Source: WLMZ01 sp037139095 (GTDB lineage: Bacteria > Actinomycetota > Acidimicrobiia > Acidimicrobiales > Ilumatobacteraceae). From it: a stretch of DNA of 64,000 bases. Below are positions 1-7,547 of the stretch, piece by piece. Positions within the stretch are counted from its first letter, which is position 1. Each line of letters starts with the position of its first letter. Below the pieces are notes generated by a model that was not told the origin of the DNA, ran no database searches, and was given only the letters and a program-made list of their open reading frames with translations. Position numbers and translations under genes: made by a program. The stretch lies in the NCBI GenBank assembly GCA_037139095.1, contig JBAXHD010000011.1, forward strand, positions 1 to 64,000, read 5' to 3'.

Positions 1-683
1 ACGACGACAGCCTGCTGCGCGCGTTGCGCAACAGCCTGGTGCTCGCCGCGCTCACCATTCTTGCGGCTACTCCCCTTGGCGTCGGGTTGGCGCTCGGGCT
101 CACCCGTTGGCGCGGCAAGCCCGCACGTGTCGCGAACGGCATTCTGCTTCTGCCGTTAGTCACCCCCGAACTGGTGGTCGGAACCGCGTTGTTCTTGGTG
201 GTCACCAACAGCTACACCTTCCTCGATCTGGGTCGACCCGCACAGTTGGTGGGCCACGTCACCTTCTCGCTCAGCTATGTGGTCATCGTGGTACGCGGAC
301 GATTGCTCTCTATCGGGCCCGACCTCGAAGAGGCCGCGCGAGATCTTGGCGCGTCACCGTTTCAAGCCGTGCGCATGGTGATCGTGCCGTTGCTCACGCC
401 TGCGATCTTTGCCTCAGCGGTGCTCGTCTTTGCAACATCGATCGACGACTTCGTGGCATCGTCGCTGTTGTCTTCTGGCGCCGGATCCGAGACCGTGCCT
501 GTGAAGATCTACGGGTCGGTCCGAGGCGGCGCTACGCCAGCGCTCAACGCCCTCGCCACCATCATGCTGGGCGTGTCGATGCTGGCGCTTGTTGCCGTGT
601 TCGCAATCATGCGCGTGATGCGCCGCCGACAAGGCGACGCCAACGCTGGCGAGAACAGCTTGAAAGAACTCGCCAGTTGGTAA
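1..683 (+). CDS. ABC transporter permease, PotC-like (5' partial)
   Basis: Inner-membrane permease of a spermidine/putrescine-type ABC importer. The open frame runs in from the left edge (frame beginning at base 3), so the N-terminus is missing; the TTG at 24 is internal. The visible part starts with the typical DSLLRALRNS stretch of these permeases. It has several membrane segments and the cytoplasmic EAA loop (EEAARDLGASPFQAVRMVIVP) that docks on the ATPase. It ends 5 bases before the convergent stop of an ATPase of the same transporter class, so the two presumably work together although they are not in one operon. The substrate is inferred from family likeness only. Confidence 0.85.
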   Translation, partial: DDSLLRALRNSLVLAALTILAATPLGVGLALGLTRWRGKPARVANGILLLPLVTPELVVGTALFLVVTNSYTFLDLGRPAQLVGHVTFSLSYVVIVVRGRLLSIGPDLEEAARDLGASPFQAVRMVIVPLLTPAIFASAVLVFATSIDDFVASSLLSSGAGSETVPVKIYGSVRGGATPALNALATIMLGVSMLALVAVFAIMRVMRRRQGDANAGENSLKELASW

Positions 684-688
684 TCAGC

Positions 689-1774
689 TCAGCGAGCGAG
701 GATCCGCACCGCATCACTTGGGCACCACAGCTGCACAAGTGATCCGCAGTCGGGCACCACTGCGTCGCCGTCGTTGGCCATCAAGGCTTGCACGGTGACG
801 CCGAATGCAAGCTCGACATAGACCTGGGTCACCGACCCCACGTACACCACGCGACTCACAAAACCGGCGAGATTCGATTGCGCCGCTGGGCCCACGAGGC
901 GAAGGCGTTCTGGCCGAACGATCAAACGGACCGGACCCGTGATCGTTTGCGACTCGGCGACTGCGATTCGCTGACCGGCCAACGTGCAACTGCCATCGCC
1001 GTTTGCTTGCGCATCGATGAGATTGGCGGTGCCGAGAAAGTCGGCGACGTACGCGTTCTCGGGCCGTTCGTACACCTCGCGAGGCGTGCCCAACTGCGCA
1101 ACCACGCCACGGTCCATCACTGCGAGCCGATCGCTCATCGTGAGCGCTTCTTCTTGATCGTGCGTCACGTAGACAAAGGTGATGCCCACGTCGCGCTGCA
1201 GGCTCACGAGCTCTGATTGCAACGTCTTGCGAAGCTTGGCATCGAGCGCACCAAGCGGCTCGTCGAGCAACAAAACGCTGGGCCGCAACACCAGAGCTCG
1301 AGCCAACGCAACGCGCTGCTGTTGGCCTCCCGACAGCTGATGCGGCATCCGCTTGCCGAACTCGCTGAGGCGTACCAGTTCGAGCGCCTCGCCCACACGC
1401 TTGGCGGTCTCGGCCTTTGACGATTTGGTGAACCGCAGCCCAAACCCAACGTTGTCGGCAACGCTGAGATGGGGGAACAATGCATAGCTCTGAAACACCG
1501 TGTTGACCGGACGCTTGTCGGCGCCGACGTGGGTGACGTCTTCATCGTCGATCAGCACGCGTCCGCTCGTGGGCTCCTCGAAACCAGCGATCATCCGCAG
1601 CGTTGTGGTCTTGCCGCAGCCCGATGGGCCCAATAACGAGAAGAACTCACCGCCCGCAATCGTGAGATCAATTCGGTCAACCGCGACTTGCGCTGGGTAG
1701 TGCTTCGACAATTGATCAAGCGTGATTGAGCCAGAGGTTTGACGCGCTACAAGACCGACATCGTCGCTGTTCAT
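689..1774 (-). CDS. ABC transporter ATP-binding protein, PotA-like
   Basis: ATPase that powers a polyamine-type (or related small-solute) importer at the cytoplasmic face. It has 361 residues, normal for PotA-type proteins. Intact motifs are Walker A GPSGCGKTT, the Q-loop region VFQSYALFPH, signature LSGGQQQRVALARAL and Walker B LLLDEPLGALD, followed by a C-terminal TOBE-type regulatory region. The ATG at 1774 was chosen because the open frame upstream of it lies across the coding strand of the enoyl-CoA hydratase. The neighbouring permease is on the opposite strand and tail-to-tail. Function is sure; substrate is not. Confidence 0.9.
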   Translation of the reverse strand: MNSDDVGLVARQTSGSITLDQLSKHYPAQVAVDRIDLTIAGGEFFSLLGPSGCGKTTTLRMIAGFEEPTSGRVLIDDEDVTHVGADKRPVNTVFQSYALFPHLSVADNVGFGLRFTKSSKAETAKRVGEALELVRLSEFGKRMPHQLSGGQQQRVALARALVLRPSVLLLDEPLGALDAKLRKTLQSELVSLQRDVGITFVYVTHDQEEALTMSDRLAVMDRGVVAQLGTPREVYERPENAYVADFLGTANLIDAQANGDGSCTLAGQRIAVAESQTITGPVRLIVRPERLRLVGPAAQSNLAGFVSRVVYVGSVTQVYVELAFGVTVQALMANDGDAVVPDCGSLVQLWCPSDAVRILAR

Positions 1775-1827
1775 TGCGGTTGATAGTAGCCAAACCAACC
1801 CAGCGGATACGGCTGGGCAGCGATCCG

Positions 1828-2637
1828 TTAGCGAATCTTGGGCTTGACCCTGACCTTGTTCTCGAAGTCTTGTTGGCCTTCGGCATACAGGTTCTGACTC
1901 ATGCCGTGGGCAATGAGCGCCGGCGCCATTCCCTTGGCCTGGCTCGGCGAGAGTTCTCGCGCTGCCCAAATGGCCCGCAGCGTGGCCTGCACGGCCATCG
2001 CCGGTTGTGAGGCAATGGCCTGCGCGAGTTCGAGCGTGGTGGTCATCAGGTCGGCCGACGTAGTGACCTCGCTGACCATGCCCATGCGCAGAGCTGTTGC
2101 GGCAGAGATCTTCTCGCGAGAGCCCACCAGCGACATCCGCAACAGATCGCCGAACGGCATTCTGTTGATCATCTTCATTGGCTCGTACACAGCGGGCATG
2201 CCGTAGGTGACGTGTGGATCGAAGAAGGTGGCGTGATCGGCGGCCACCACGATGTCGGCCTCGGCGAGAATGTAGAACCCTCCGCCACAACACATGCCGT
2301 TCACCGCAGCGATGACCGGCTTCCACAGGTCGCACGACTTCGGCCCGAGATCGTCGCCCGGGTCGTCGTACATGAACGCATTGCTGGTTCCAAACAGCGT
2401 GCCTTCCATGACGGTCATCGGCTGGTTGCGATCGATGCCAACACAAAAGGCACGGTCGCCAGAGCCAGTAATGACTCCCGCATTGATCGAGTTGTCCGAG
2501 CGCATGTCGCGCCACACGCTGCGCAACTCGTCCTGCATCGTCTGGTCGAAGGCATTGAGCACATCGGGCCGGTTCAGCGTGACAACGAGAACGGCCTCTT
2601 GCTGCTCGACGGTGATAGTTGTGTACGACGACTTCAT
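1828..2637 (-). CDS. Enoyl-CoA hydratase/isomerase family protein
   Basis: Crotonase-fold protein (269 residues) that probably hydrates or isomerises an acyl-CoA in fatty-acid or related acyl-CoA breakdown. It begins with the classical pattern VLVVTLNRPDVLNAFDQTM. Oxyanion-hole segments follow: GDRAFCVGID and the glycine-rich AAVNGMCCGGGFYILAEADIV. The ATG at 2637 aligns with the usual family start; an upstream in-frame extension would run into the next gene's region and looks non-coding. Several crotonase subfamilies share these motifs, so the exact substrate cannot be named. Confidence 0.87.
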   Translation of the reverse strand: MKSSYTTITVEQQEAVLVVTLNRPDVLNAFDQTMQDELRSVWRDMRSDNSINAGVITGSGDRAFCVGIDRNQPMTVMEGTLFGTSNAFMYDDPGDDLGPKSCDLWKPVIAAVNGMCCGGGFYILAEADIVVAADHATFFDPHVTYGMPAVYEPMKMINRMPFGDLLRMSLVGSREKISAATALRMGMVSEVTTSADLMTTTLELAQAIASQPAMAVQATLRAIWAARELSPSQAKGMAPALIAHGMSQNLYAEGQQDFENKVRVKPKIR

Positions 2638-2674
2638 GTCTGCTCCAAAAACACTGGGCGGCTTCTGTAATTGA

Positions 2675-3214
2675 TCAGCGCGTGGCCGAAGACTTCCGCA
2701 AGGAAGCGAACCAACCGAGGTCCGGTCCGAAAGCAGTTGAAGCTGGGTCACCAACGGCGCGGAGATAGGCGTCATCGAACGCTTGCTGACCGACACCGAA
2801 CTCGGCAGCGATGCGGCGACTGCGATTCCGCGGCAGGCCATGCCGAAGCGACATCTGATGCAGCACCTCGGCTCGCAGCGCCATGTCCTCGGGGAGGAGC
2901 ACCTTCCACGAATCGACAGTGTTCTCGAGGAGTTTGCTTGCCGCAGGCTTTGACCGCCTGCGGGAGTTACGGAACGACTCGATGAATGCCGCGTCGGCCT
3001 CGCCCGGGAGGGATCGGCGCATCAACTCGGGGTCCCCATTGCAGATAGCGAAGAAGATCCCTGGAGCCTCTGGGGACACCGCAGCGAGGGCCGCGTTGCG
3101 ATCCCCAATTCGCTGCGCCTCCTGCTCGAGGAGGAACACAATCGCCCGCGCCCGGCGAACTCGTGACAGTCCGCCCCCGAGAATCTCCTCGCGGCTAAAA
3201 AACTGATCCGACAC
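2675..3214 (-). CDS. Hypothetical protein
   Basis: I do not recognise this 179-residue protein. It has no signal peptide or membrane segment. It is rich in Arg, Glu and Ala and is probably mostly helical. The start is a GTG at 3214 preceded by a clear GGAGG ribosome site (ATATCGGAGGTAGTCG on the coding strand). It is divergent from the ParA/MinD-like gene at 3312, with about 97 bases between the two starts, so the pair may share a control region. Position suggests that it belongs to the unusual locus that follows, but nothing in the sequence gives a function. Confidence 0.6.
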   Translation of the reverse strand: MSDQFFSREEILGGGLSRVRRARAIVFLLEQEAQRIGDRNAALAAVSPEAPGIFFAICNGDPELMRRSLPGEADAAFIESFRNSRRRSKPAASKLLENTVDSWKVLLPEDMALRAEVLHQMSLRHGLPRNRSRRIAAEFGVGQQAFDDAYLRAVGDPASTAFGPDLGWFASLRKSSATR

Positions 3215-3311
3215 CGACTACCTCCGATATGCCTAGCACCGTTGGGCACGGCTAAGATTCACCGATTGTATCCAGCAGCGCACGCTGCGGGAGCTACCGG
3301 GAGGAACCTCC

Positions 3312-4064
3312 GTGACCAAGATCGTGTCTGTCCATTCATTTCGTGGTGGAACAGGAAAAAGCAACACCAGCGCCAACATCGCGGCACAGCTCGCGCTGTC
3401 CGGAAAGCGTGTCGCAGTGGTCGACACCGACGTGCAATCGCCAGGGATTCATGTTCTTTTCGGCTTCGACGAAGAGATGCAAGGCAAAATGCTCAACGAC
3501 TATCTCTACGGCGGCTGCCCAATCGTCGAATGCGCACACGATGTCACCTCGAAGGTGGGAGCCACCACCGGAACGTTGTACCTCGTGCCAGCCAGCATCA
3601 AGGCCGCAGACATCGCCAAGGTGCTGCGCCAGGGCTACGACGTTGAACTCCTCAACGAAGGCTTTCGGGCACTCGTGAAGGGCTTGAACCTCGACGTCTT
3701 GGTCATCGACACGCACCCTGGGCTCAACGAAGAGACCCTGCTTTCCATCACGATCAGCGACACCTTGTTGCTGATCCTGCGCCCCGACAAGCAAGACTTT
3801 CAGGGAACTGCCGTAACCGTCGACATCGCTCGTCGGCTCGACGTACCCGAATTGTTGTTGCTGGTCAACAAGGTTCCGTCACAGGCAGATCTCGCGGCAG
3901 TCAGCGAAGATGTCTCACGTGCGTACGGTGCCGAAGTCGCAGGCGTGTTGCAGCTCACCGAAGACATGGTGACCAACGCATCCGGCGGCCTGTTCAGCAT
4001 CACTAGCCCCGACCATCCGTGGTCGCGCACCCTTGCAGCTGTCGCTGCGCGCGTCGGCGCCTAG
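3312..4064 (+). CDS. ParA/MinD-like P-loop ATPase
   Basis: Cytoplasmic ATPase of the SIMIBI/ParA-MinD class, which commonly dimerises on ATP and positions cargo on membrane or nucleoid. It has 250 residues. The deviant Walker A reads VHSFRGGTGKSNTSANIA: Lys16 and Ser17 of the P-loop are present, but the signature position usually filled by Lys is Arg11. A Walker A'-like VVDTDVQSPG and a Walker B-like VLVIDTHPGLNEE follow. The GTG start at 3312 follows a GGGAGG ribosome site. No ParB-like partner or chromosome-segregation gene is near; the next gene is an acetyltransferase-like protein 20 bases downstream. It is therefore more likely to act in the local system than in replicon partition. Confidence 0.85.
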   Translation: MTKIVSVHSFRGGTGKSNTSANIAAQLALSGKRVAVVDTDVQSPGIHVLFGFDEEMQGKMLNDYLYGGCPIVECAHDVTSKVGATTGTLYLVPASIKAADIAKVLRQGYDVELLNEGFRALVKGLNLDVLVIDTHPGLNEETLLSITISDTLLLILRPDKQDFQGTAVTVDIARRLDVPELLLLVNKVPSQADLAAVSEDVSRAYGAEVAGVLQLTEDMVTNASGGLFSITSPDHPWSRTLAAVAARVGA

Positions 4065-4084
4065 ACCACCCCGGCCTTCGGCCA

Positions 4085-4810
4085 ATGATTCATCCCGAAA
4101 CCGCGCCCGACATCGGGCGCGGGTCACCCCTGTCGCAACGCGCCGACGACGGCACGTTGATCGTGCTCACCGACGTGAACGGCGATCCCGATGGCCAACT
4201 CAGCGCTTCGTTGATCGCTCGTCACGAAACAGCATTTCCGAAACACCATTTTTTTACGCCACTGCTGCGCAACCGATCGGGTGCGCGCGCGAGCGCTGCA
4301 CAGGTGCAGTCGCACCAATGGTTGCTTGAGGTTGATGGGGCGCCCGCTGGCTACGTGGTATTCGATTCGAACCTTCATCGAACCATTGCCATTGTTCACT
4401 TCGTACAACTTGACCCGGCCGTTGGCACATTGAAAGTCGGGCAGCGTCGGTTACTGGCGTGGCTGTATCGCACGATCATCGAGCAATTGGCCAACGACTG
4501 CGGAAACGTACCGGTGCTCGGATTGGTTGGCGACGCACCACGGACCAACGTGCCTATCTACAGGCTGATTGGTATGCGCGACCTCGGCATTGAGTATTAC
4601 GAACCGAAAAGCGCAGCACAATGGCAAGGCCCCGGCTCAGAACTGCGTCGACTCCATCTGCTCTGGCTCCCCCCTGAGGGAATCGAACCTGCCACGATTG
4701 AAGGCCAAGCGCGCGAGGCTGGGGCTGCAGCGTTCTTGCTCGACCACTACCGATTCGATGCCGACATTCCCTGGGTGGCTTCGGCGGTAGGCGCCGAACG
4801 GACCCGCTGA
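4085..4810 (+). CDS. GNAT-like acyltransferase domain protein
   Basis: Protein of 241 residues, probably with a GNAT (N-acetyltransferase-like) fold. The central part alternates strands and helices as in GNATs: QWLLEVDGAPAGYVVFDSNL, then IAIVHFVQLDP. It ends with NVPIYRLIGMRDLGIEYYEP, like the last strands of that fold. The usual Q/RxxGxG/A acetyl-CoA loop is not obvious, so the fold call is tentative and catalysis unproven. It starts 20 bases after the ParA-like gene on the same strand and is likely co-transcribed. The ATG at 4085 avoids overlap with that gene. Confidence 0.6.
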   Translation: MIHPETAPDIGRGSPLSQRADDGTLIVLTDVNGDPDGQLSASLIARHETAFPKHHFFTPLLRNRSGARASAAQVQSHQWLLEVDGAPAGYVVFDSNLHRTIAIVHFVQLDPAVGTLKVGQRRLLAWLYRTIIEQLANDCGNVPVLGLVGDAPRTNVPIYRLIGMRDLGIEYYEPKSAAQWQGPGSELRRLHLLWLPPEGIEPATIEGQAREAGAAAFLLDHYRFDADIPWVASAVGAERTR

Positions 4811-4839
4811 CCTCGGCCATTGCCGTGAGCCAGCAATGA

Positions 4840-6303
4840 TCAGCCGAGTCGCTTACGCCGCTTAAGTCGGTACGACAGCTGGGTGTCGTCCCATGTGCGA
4901 ACAGTGTGACGGCTGAGCACGAGACCAACAGCCGCGCTCGCAACGCCGATCAACGGAGCGATCCACAGGTTGTGGGTCTGCACCGCAAGTGCGATGGGAC
5001 CAGCAGCGACGATCAGGCTGAGCGCCAGGGGCCCCATGTCGATTGCGAACGAGACACGAAGTCGACGCTCGTCGGGCAAACTCGCCATCGCGGCCTGCCT
5101 CGCTGACCCATCAATACTCCATCGCGGAATACGCCAGATGAACAGCGCAAGAGAACCGAGTGCCACGGTGGTGGTCGCGCCGCCGACAACAAGCACGGCT
5201 CCACCGAGCAACGCACCGATAGGGAGCAATTGAAGCACCCGCGCAATCCCTTGGCTCTTGATGATCTTCGTTGATCCGTAGTTCTGCAGTAACCAACACG
5301 CTACGAAGCACACCAATGAGGTGCCGGCGTACAGCGCTTGCAGCGAACCAGCATCGGAGAAACGCTTCGTCGCAAGGTGCAGGAACCCAAAGTCGACCAT
5401 CGTTCCGCCGAAGATGGCGAACACTCCGACCCAGAACATCCAACGAAAGGCAGGAAGCTCGCGAATGAAGCTGACGGTGTCCTTGAGTGCCTCGCTTGCG
5501 CTCTGCGCGCGTTGGTGGCCGACTCCGGTGGTGGCACCGGCGAGTGCCCGCGGCAAGAGCAGCGCCACCAGAATTCCGACCAGCGGCGGCGCCACGAGTA
5601 GCCAAATGAGCGAGTCATCGTTCAGGTTGAACACCGTGGGTGCGAGCACGGCAACGGCAAGACCGGCTATCTGACCGCCGAACAGCCATCGGGAAATCTT
5701 CGGAAATACTGTGGCACCTTGGCCGGTGGTGAACACGTCGCCAGCGAGGGTCCACAACACAAGGGGCAGCAAGAAGTTGAGTTGGTCGGCCAACAGCCAC
5801 GCGATGGCCGCCGGAACCTTGTGCGACACACCGAGTGCGACGAGAGCCAGCATGGCGATAAAGGCGGCGCTGCAGATGAAGAACACCCAGCGCACCACGC
5901 CCAGTCGTGCGAATCGGTCGACGTAGCGCATTTGAGCAAACGCGATGAGCAGCAGGCCGAGACCACCAAGTGGCCAGACCACCGCCAAGGCCAAGGGACT
6001 GCTGTTGCTGAGCAACTGTGAAGCGGCAACGGACTCGGTGAGCACCCCGCAGAACCCCACGCCGGCAAGCGCAAACGCGAGCGCGAGTGCCCAACGATTG
6101 CGCGTGTCGAGACGCGCCGATTCAGATGGTGCGGCTTCGCCTCTCGGGCGAGCACCCGAGCTAGCAATCAGATCGTCGAGTGCACTGCCAGCGCTTCGCG
6201 TACGCTCAGCGGCACGTGACATATCGCCTAATGCGTCGTCGATGTTGCGCCGGGGCCTTGGCGCGTCGCTCTTTTCTCCAAAGAGATTCAGGTCATCAGT
6301 CAA
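4840..6303 (-). CDS. MFS-type membrane protein resembling nucleotide translocases (NTT/Npt-like)
   Basis: Integral membrane protein of 487 residues: a polar cytoplasmic N-terminus of about 70 residues, then about 11-12 membrane helices. The C-terminal half carries SIDGSARQAAMASLPDERRL, which resembles the conserved loop of ATP/ADP-translocase-like MFS proteins (a short run of helix, PLP-x-E-x-R, then a helix). Translation starts at a TTG inside the last codons of the sensor gene upstream (TTGACTGA, 8-base overlap), so the two are translationally coupled. Transport of nucleotides is only a family-level guess; many bacterial members have no known substrate. Confidence 0.7.
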   Translation of the reverse strand: MTDDLNLFGEKSDAPRPRRNIDDALGDMSRAAERTRSAGSALDDLIASSGARPRGEAAPSESARLDTRNRWALALAFALAGVGFCGVLTESVAASQLLSNSSPLALAVVWPLGGLGLLLIAFAQMRYVDRFARLGVVRWVFFICSAAFIAMLALVALGVSHKVPAAIAWLLADQLNFLLPLVLWTLAGDVFTTGQGATVFPKISRWLFGGQIAGLAVAVLAPTVFNLNDDSLIWLLVAPPLVGILVALLLPRALAGATTGVGHQRAQSASEALKDTVSFIRELPAFRWMFWVGVFAIFGGTMVDFGFLHLATKRFSDAGSLQALYAGTSLVCFVACWLLQNYGSTKIIKSQGIARVLQLLPIGALLGGAVLVVGGATTTVALGSLALFIWRIPRWSIDGSARQAAMASLPDERRLRVSFAIDMGPLALSLIVAAGPIALAVQTHNLWIAPLIGVASAAVGLVLSRHTVRTWDDTQLSYRLKRRKRLG

Positions 6304-7495
6304 TTGATGGCTCCGCCCCTGAGTCGCCGCGCCCTACCGCAGCATCCTGAAGCTCTTGGTCCTTCACCTTGGCGCGCATCGCTGCCGCCTTCTGGGTGAG
6401 GTGGTTGAAGAAGTCACTATCGACGATCTCCTTCACAGCATCCATTCGTTTTGCTTCGTCGATCTCGACGCGCAGCACTGCGACCGTTCGTGTCAGGCTT
6501 CGTTCGCGTTCACCCACCTTGAGGGTCATCACCTGGAAGTTGTCAGCCAGCTCGGTCATTTCATCGCGGAAATACGCTTTGGCGAAGTCGGTCACGTCGA
6601 CCGAGTAGTCACCATCGGCAACCATCTGGGTCACCGATGTGATCCGACCGAGGCGGCGGGTGACGAGGCCGGCCATGAGGTAGACGAGCACAAGCAGCAC
6701 GAGGTACGAAGCGCCGAACACGGGATAGAGCACCCTCAGCACATGAGAACGAACGTCGTTGACATACGACAGCGGATAGTCAACCCCAAGTGCGCCCACC
6801 GTCTTGCCAGCCGTGTCCTTGATTGGCGTATACACGGAGATCCATGTGTTCAGCGCGTCGGTGTACGCAGGTTGCGGCGTCGTGCGTAAGAGGCCGTCGG
6901 TCACGTAGGTGGGAACCGTGCCGTATAACTCGGCGGCAGACTGCTTGAACTGAGCGCCGCACGGGTCATCGATCTGCACACCCTTGGAGTCGGCGCACCA
7001 GCTCACGTGGGTGAAGCCATATGCACCCCACTGGCCGATGAAGCGAAGTACTCCATCGGGGGTGGTGGCATACGTATACGGCGATGCGTCGGGATTGGTG
7101 CGACGAATATTGAGCATCTCGTTCACGTGCTGCCAGTAGGCCGGGTCGGTTGGCCACGTGCTTTCGGCTGTTGCTGTCTTGCCAGCAAGGAATCCAGCGT
7201 TCGCGGGATACGTGGTACCGGGTGTGGGCCGTTCTGGGATCGTGAGCAACTTGGAGAAGTTGGCGACATCAATGGTCTGAACTCCACCCTCTGCCAGATC
7301 GACCAAGTTGTTCTTGAGCCTCGTGGTGGCCGTGTTTGTGGAGAAGCTGAGAATCCAGCCCGCTACCGCAAAGAAGACAATTGTGATCGCAAGGCCGAAG
7401 CCAAAAACAAGCTTCCACCGCATTCCGAGTCGGACACGGCGCCGGCGCGCTGACGAATCTGGCGCGCTTGCGGGCTGGTCAGCGGTAAAAGACAT
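6296..7495 (-). CDS. Membrane sensor with extracytoplasmic domain and HAMP, no output domain
   Basis: Receptor-like protein of 399 residues. It has TM1 at about residues 27-50, an extracytoplasmic Cache-like domain at about 51-255, TM2 at about 256-278, HAMP at about 277-328 and a predicted coiled coil to about 355. It stops soon afterwards with EIVDSDFFNHL and a charged tail. There is no kinase, methyl-accepting or cyclase domain, so signals must pass to a separate partner. Candidates are the coupled transporter or another protein of the locus. It is divergent from the DltA-like gene (52 bases between starts). Cys167 and Cys179 in the external domain could form a disulfide. Confidence 0.85.
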   Translation of the reverse strand: MSFTADQPASAPDSSARRRRVRLGMRWKLVFGFGLAITIVFFAVAGWILSFSTNTATTRLKNNLVDLAEGGVQTIDVANFSKLLTIPERPTPGTTYPANAGFLAGKTATAESTWPTDPAYWQHVNEMLNIRRTNPDASPYTYATTPDGVLRFIGQWGAYGFTHVSWCADSKGVQIDDPCGAQFKQSAAELYGTVPTYVTDGLLRTTPQPAYTDALNTWISVYTPIKDTAGKTVGALGVDYPLSYVNDVRSHVLRVLYPVFGASYLVLLVLVYLMAGLVTRRLGRITSVTQMVADGDYSVDVTDFAKAYFRDEMTELADNFQVMTLKVGERERSLTRTVAVLRVEIDEAKRMDAVKEIVDSDFFNHLTQKAAAMRAKVKDQELQDAAVGRGDSGAEPSID

Positions 7496-7547
7496 TCCGC
7501 TAACCTACTCGTCCGCGCTCATTCCGAGCAGTTGGAAGGACGGGAGC

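Noticed and set aside
1828..2841. N-terminal extension of the enoyl-CoA hydratase to 2841
   Set aside because: The family start is at 2637. The extra 68 codons overlap the gene ending at 2675 and show no crotonase features.
3312..4064. Chromosome partition gene parA
   Set aside because: The signature Lys is replaced and no parB, parS-like repeat, gid or rnpA context is present.
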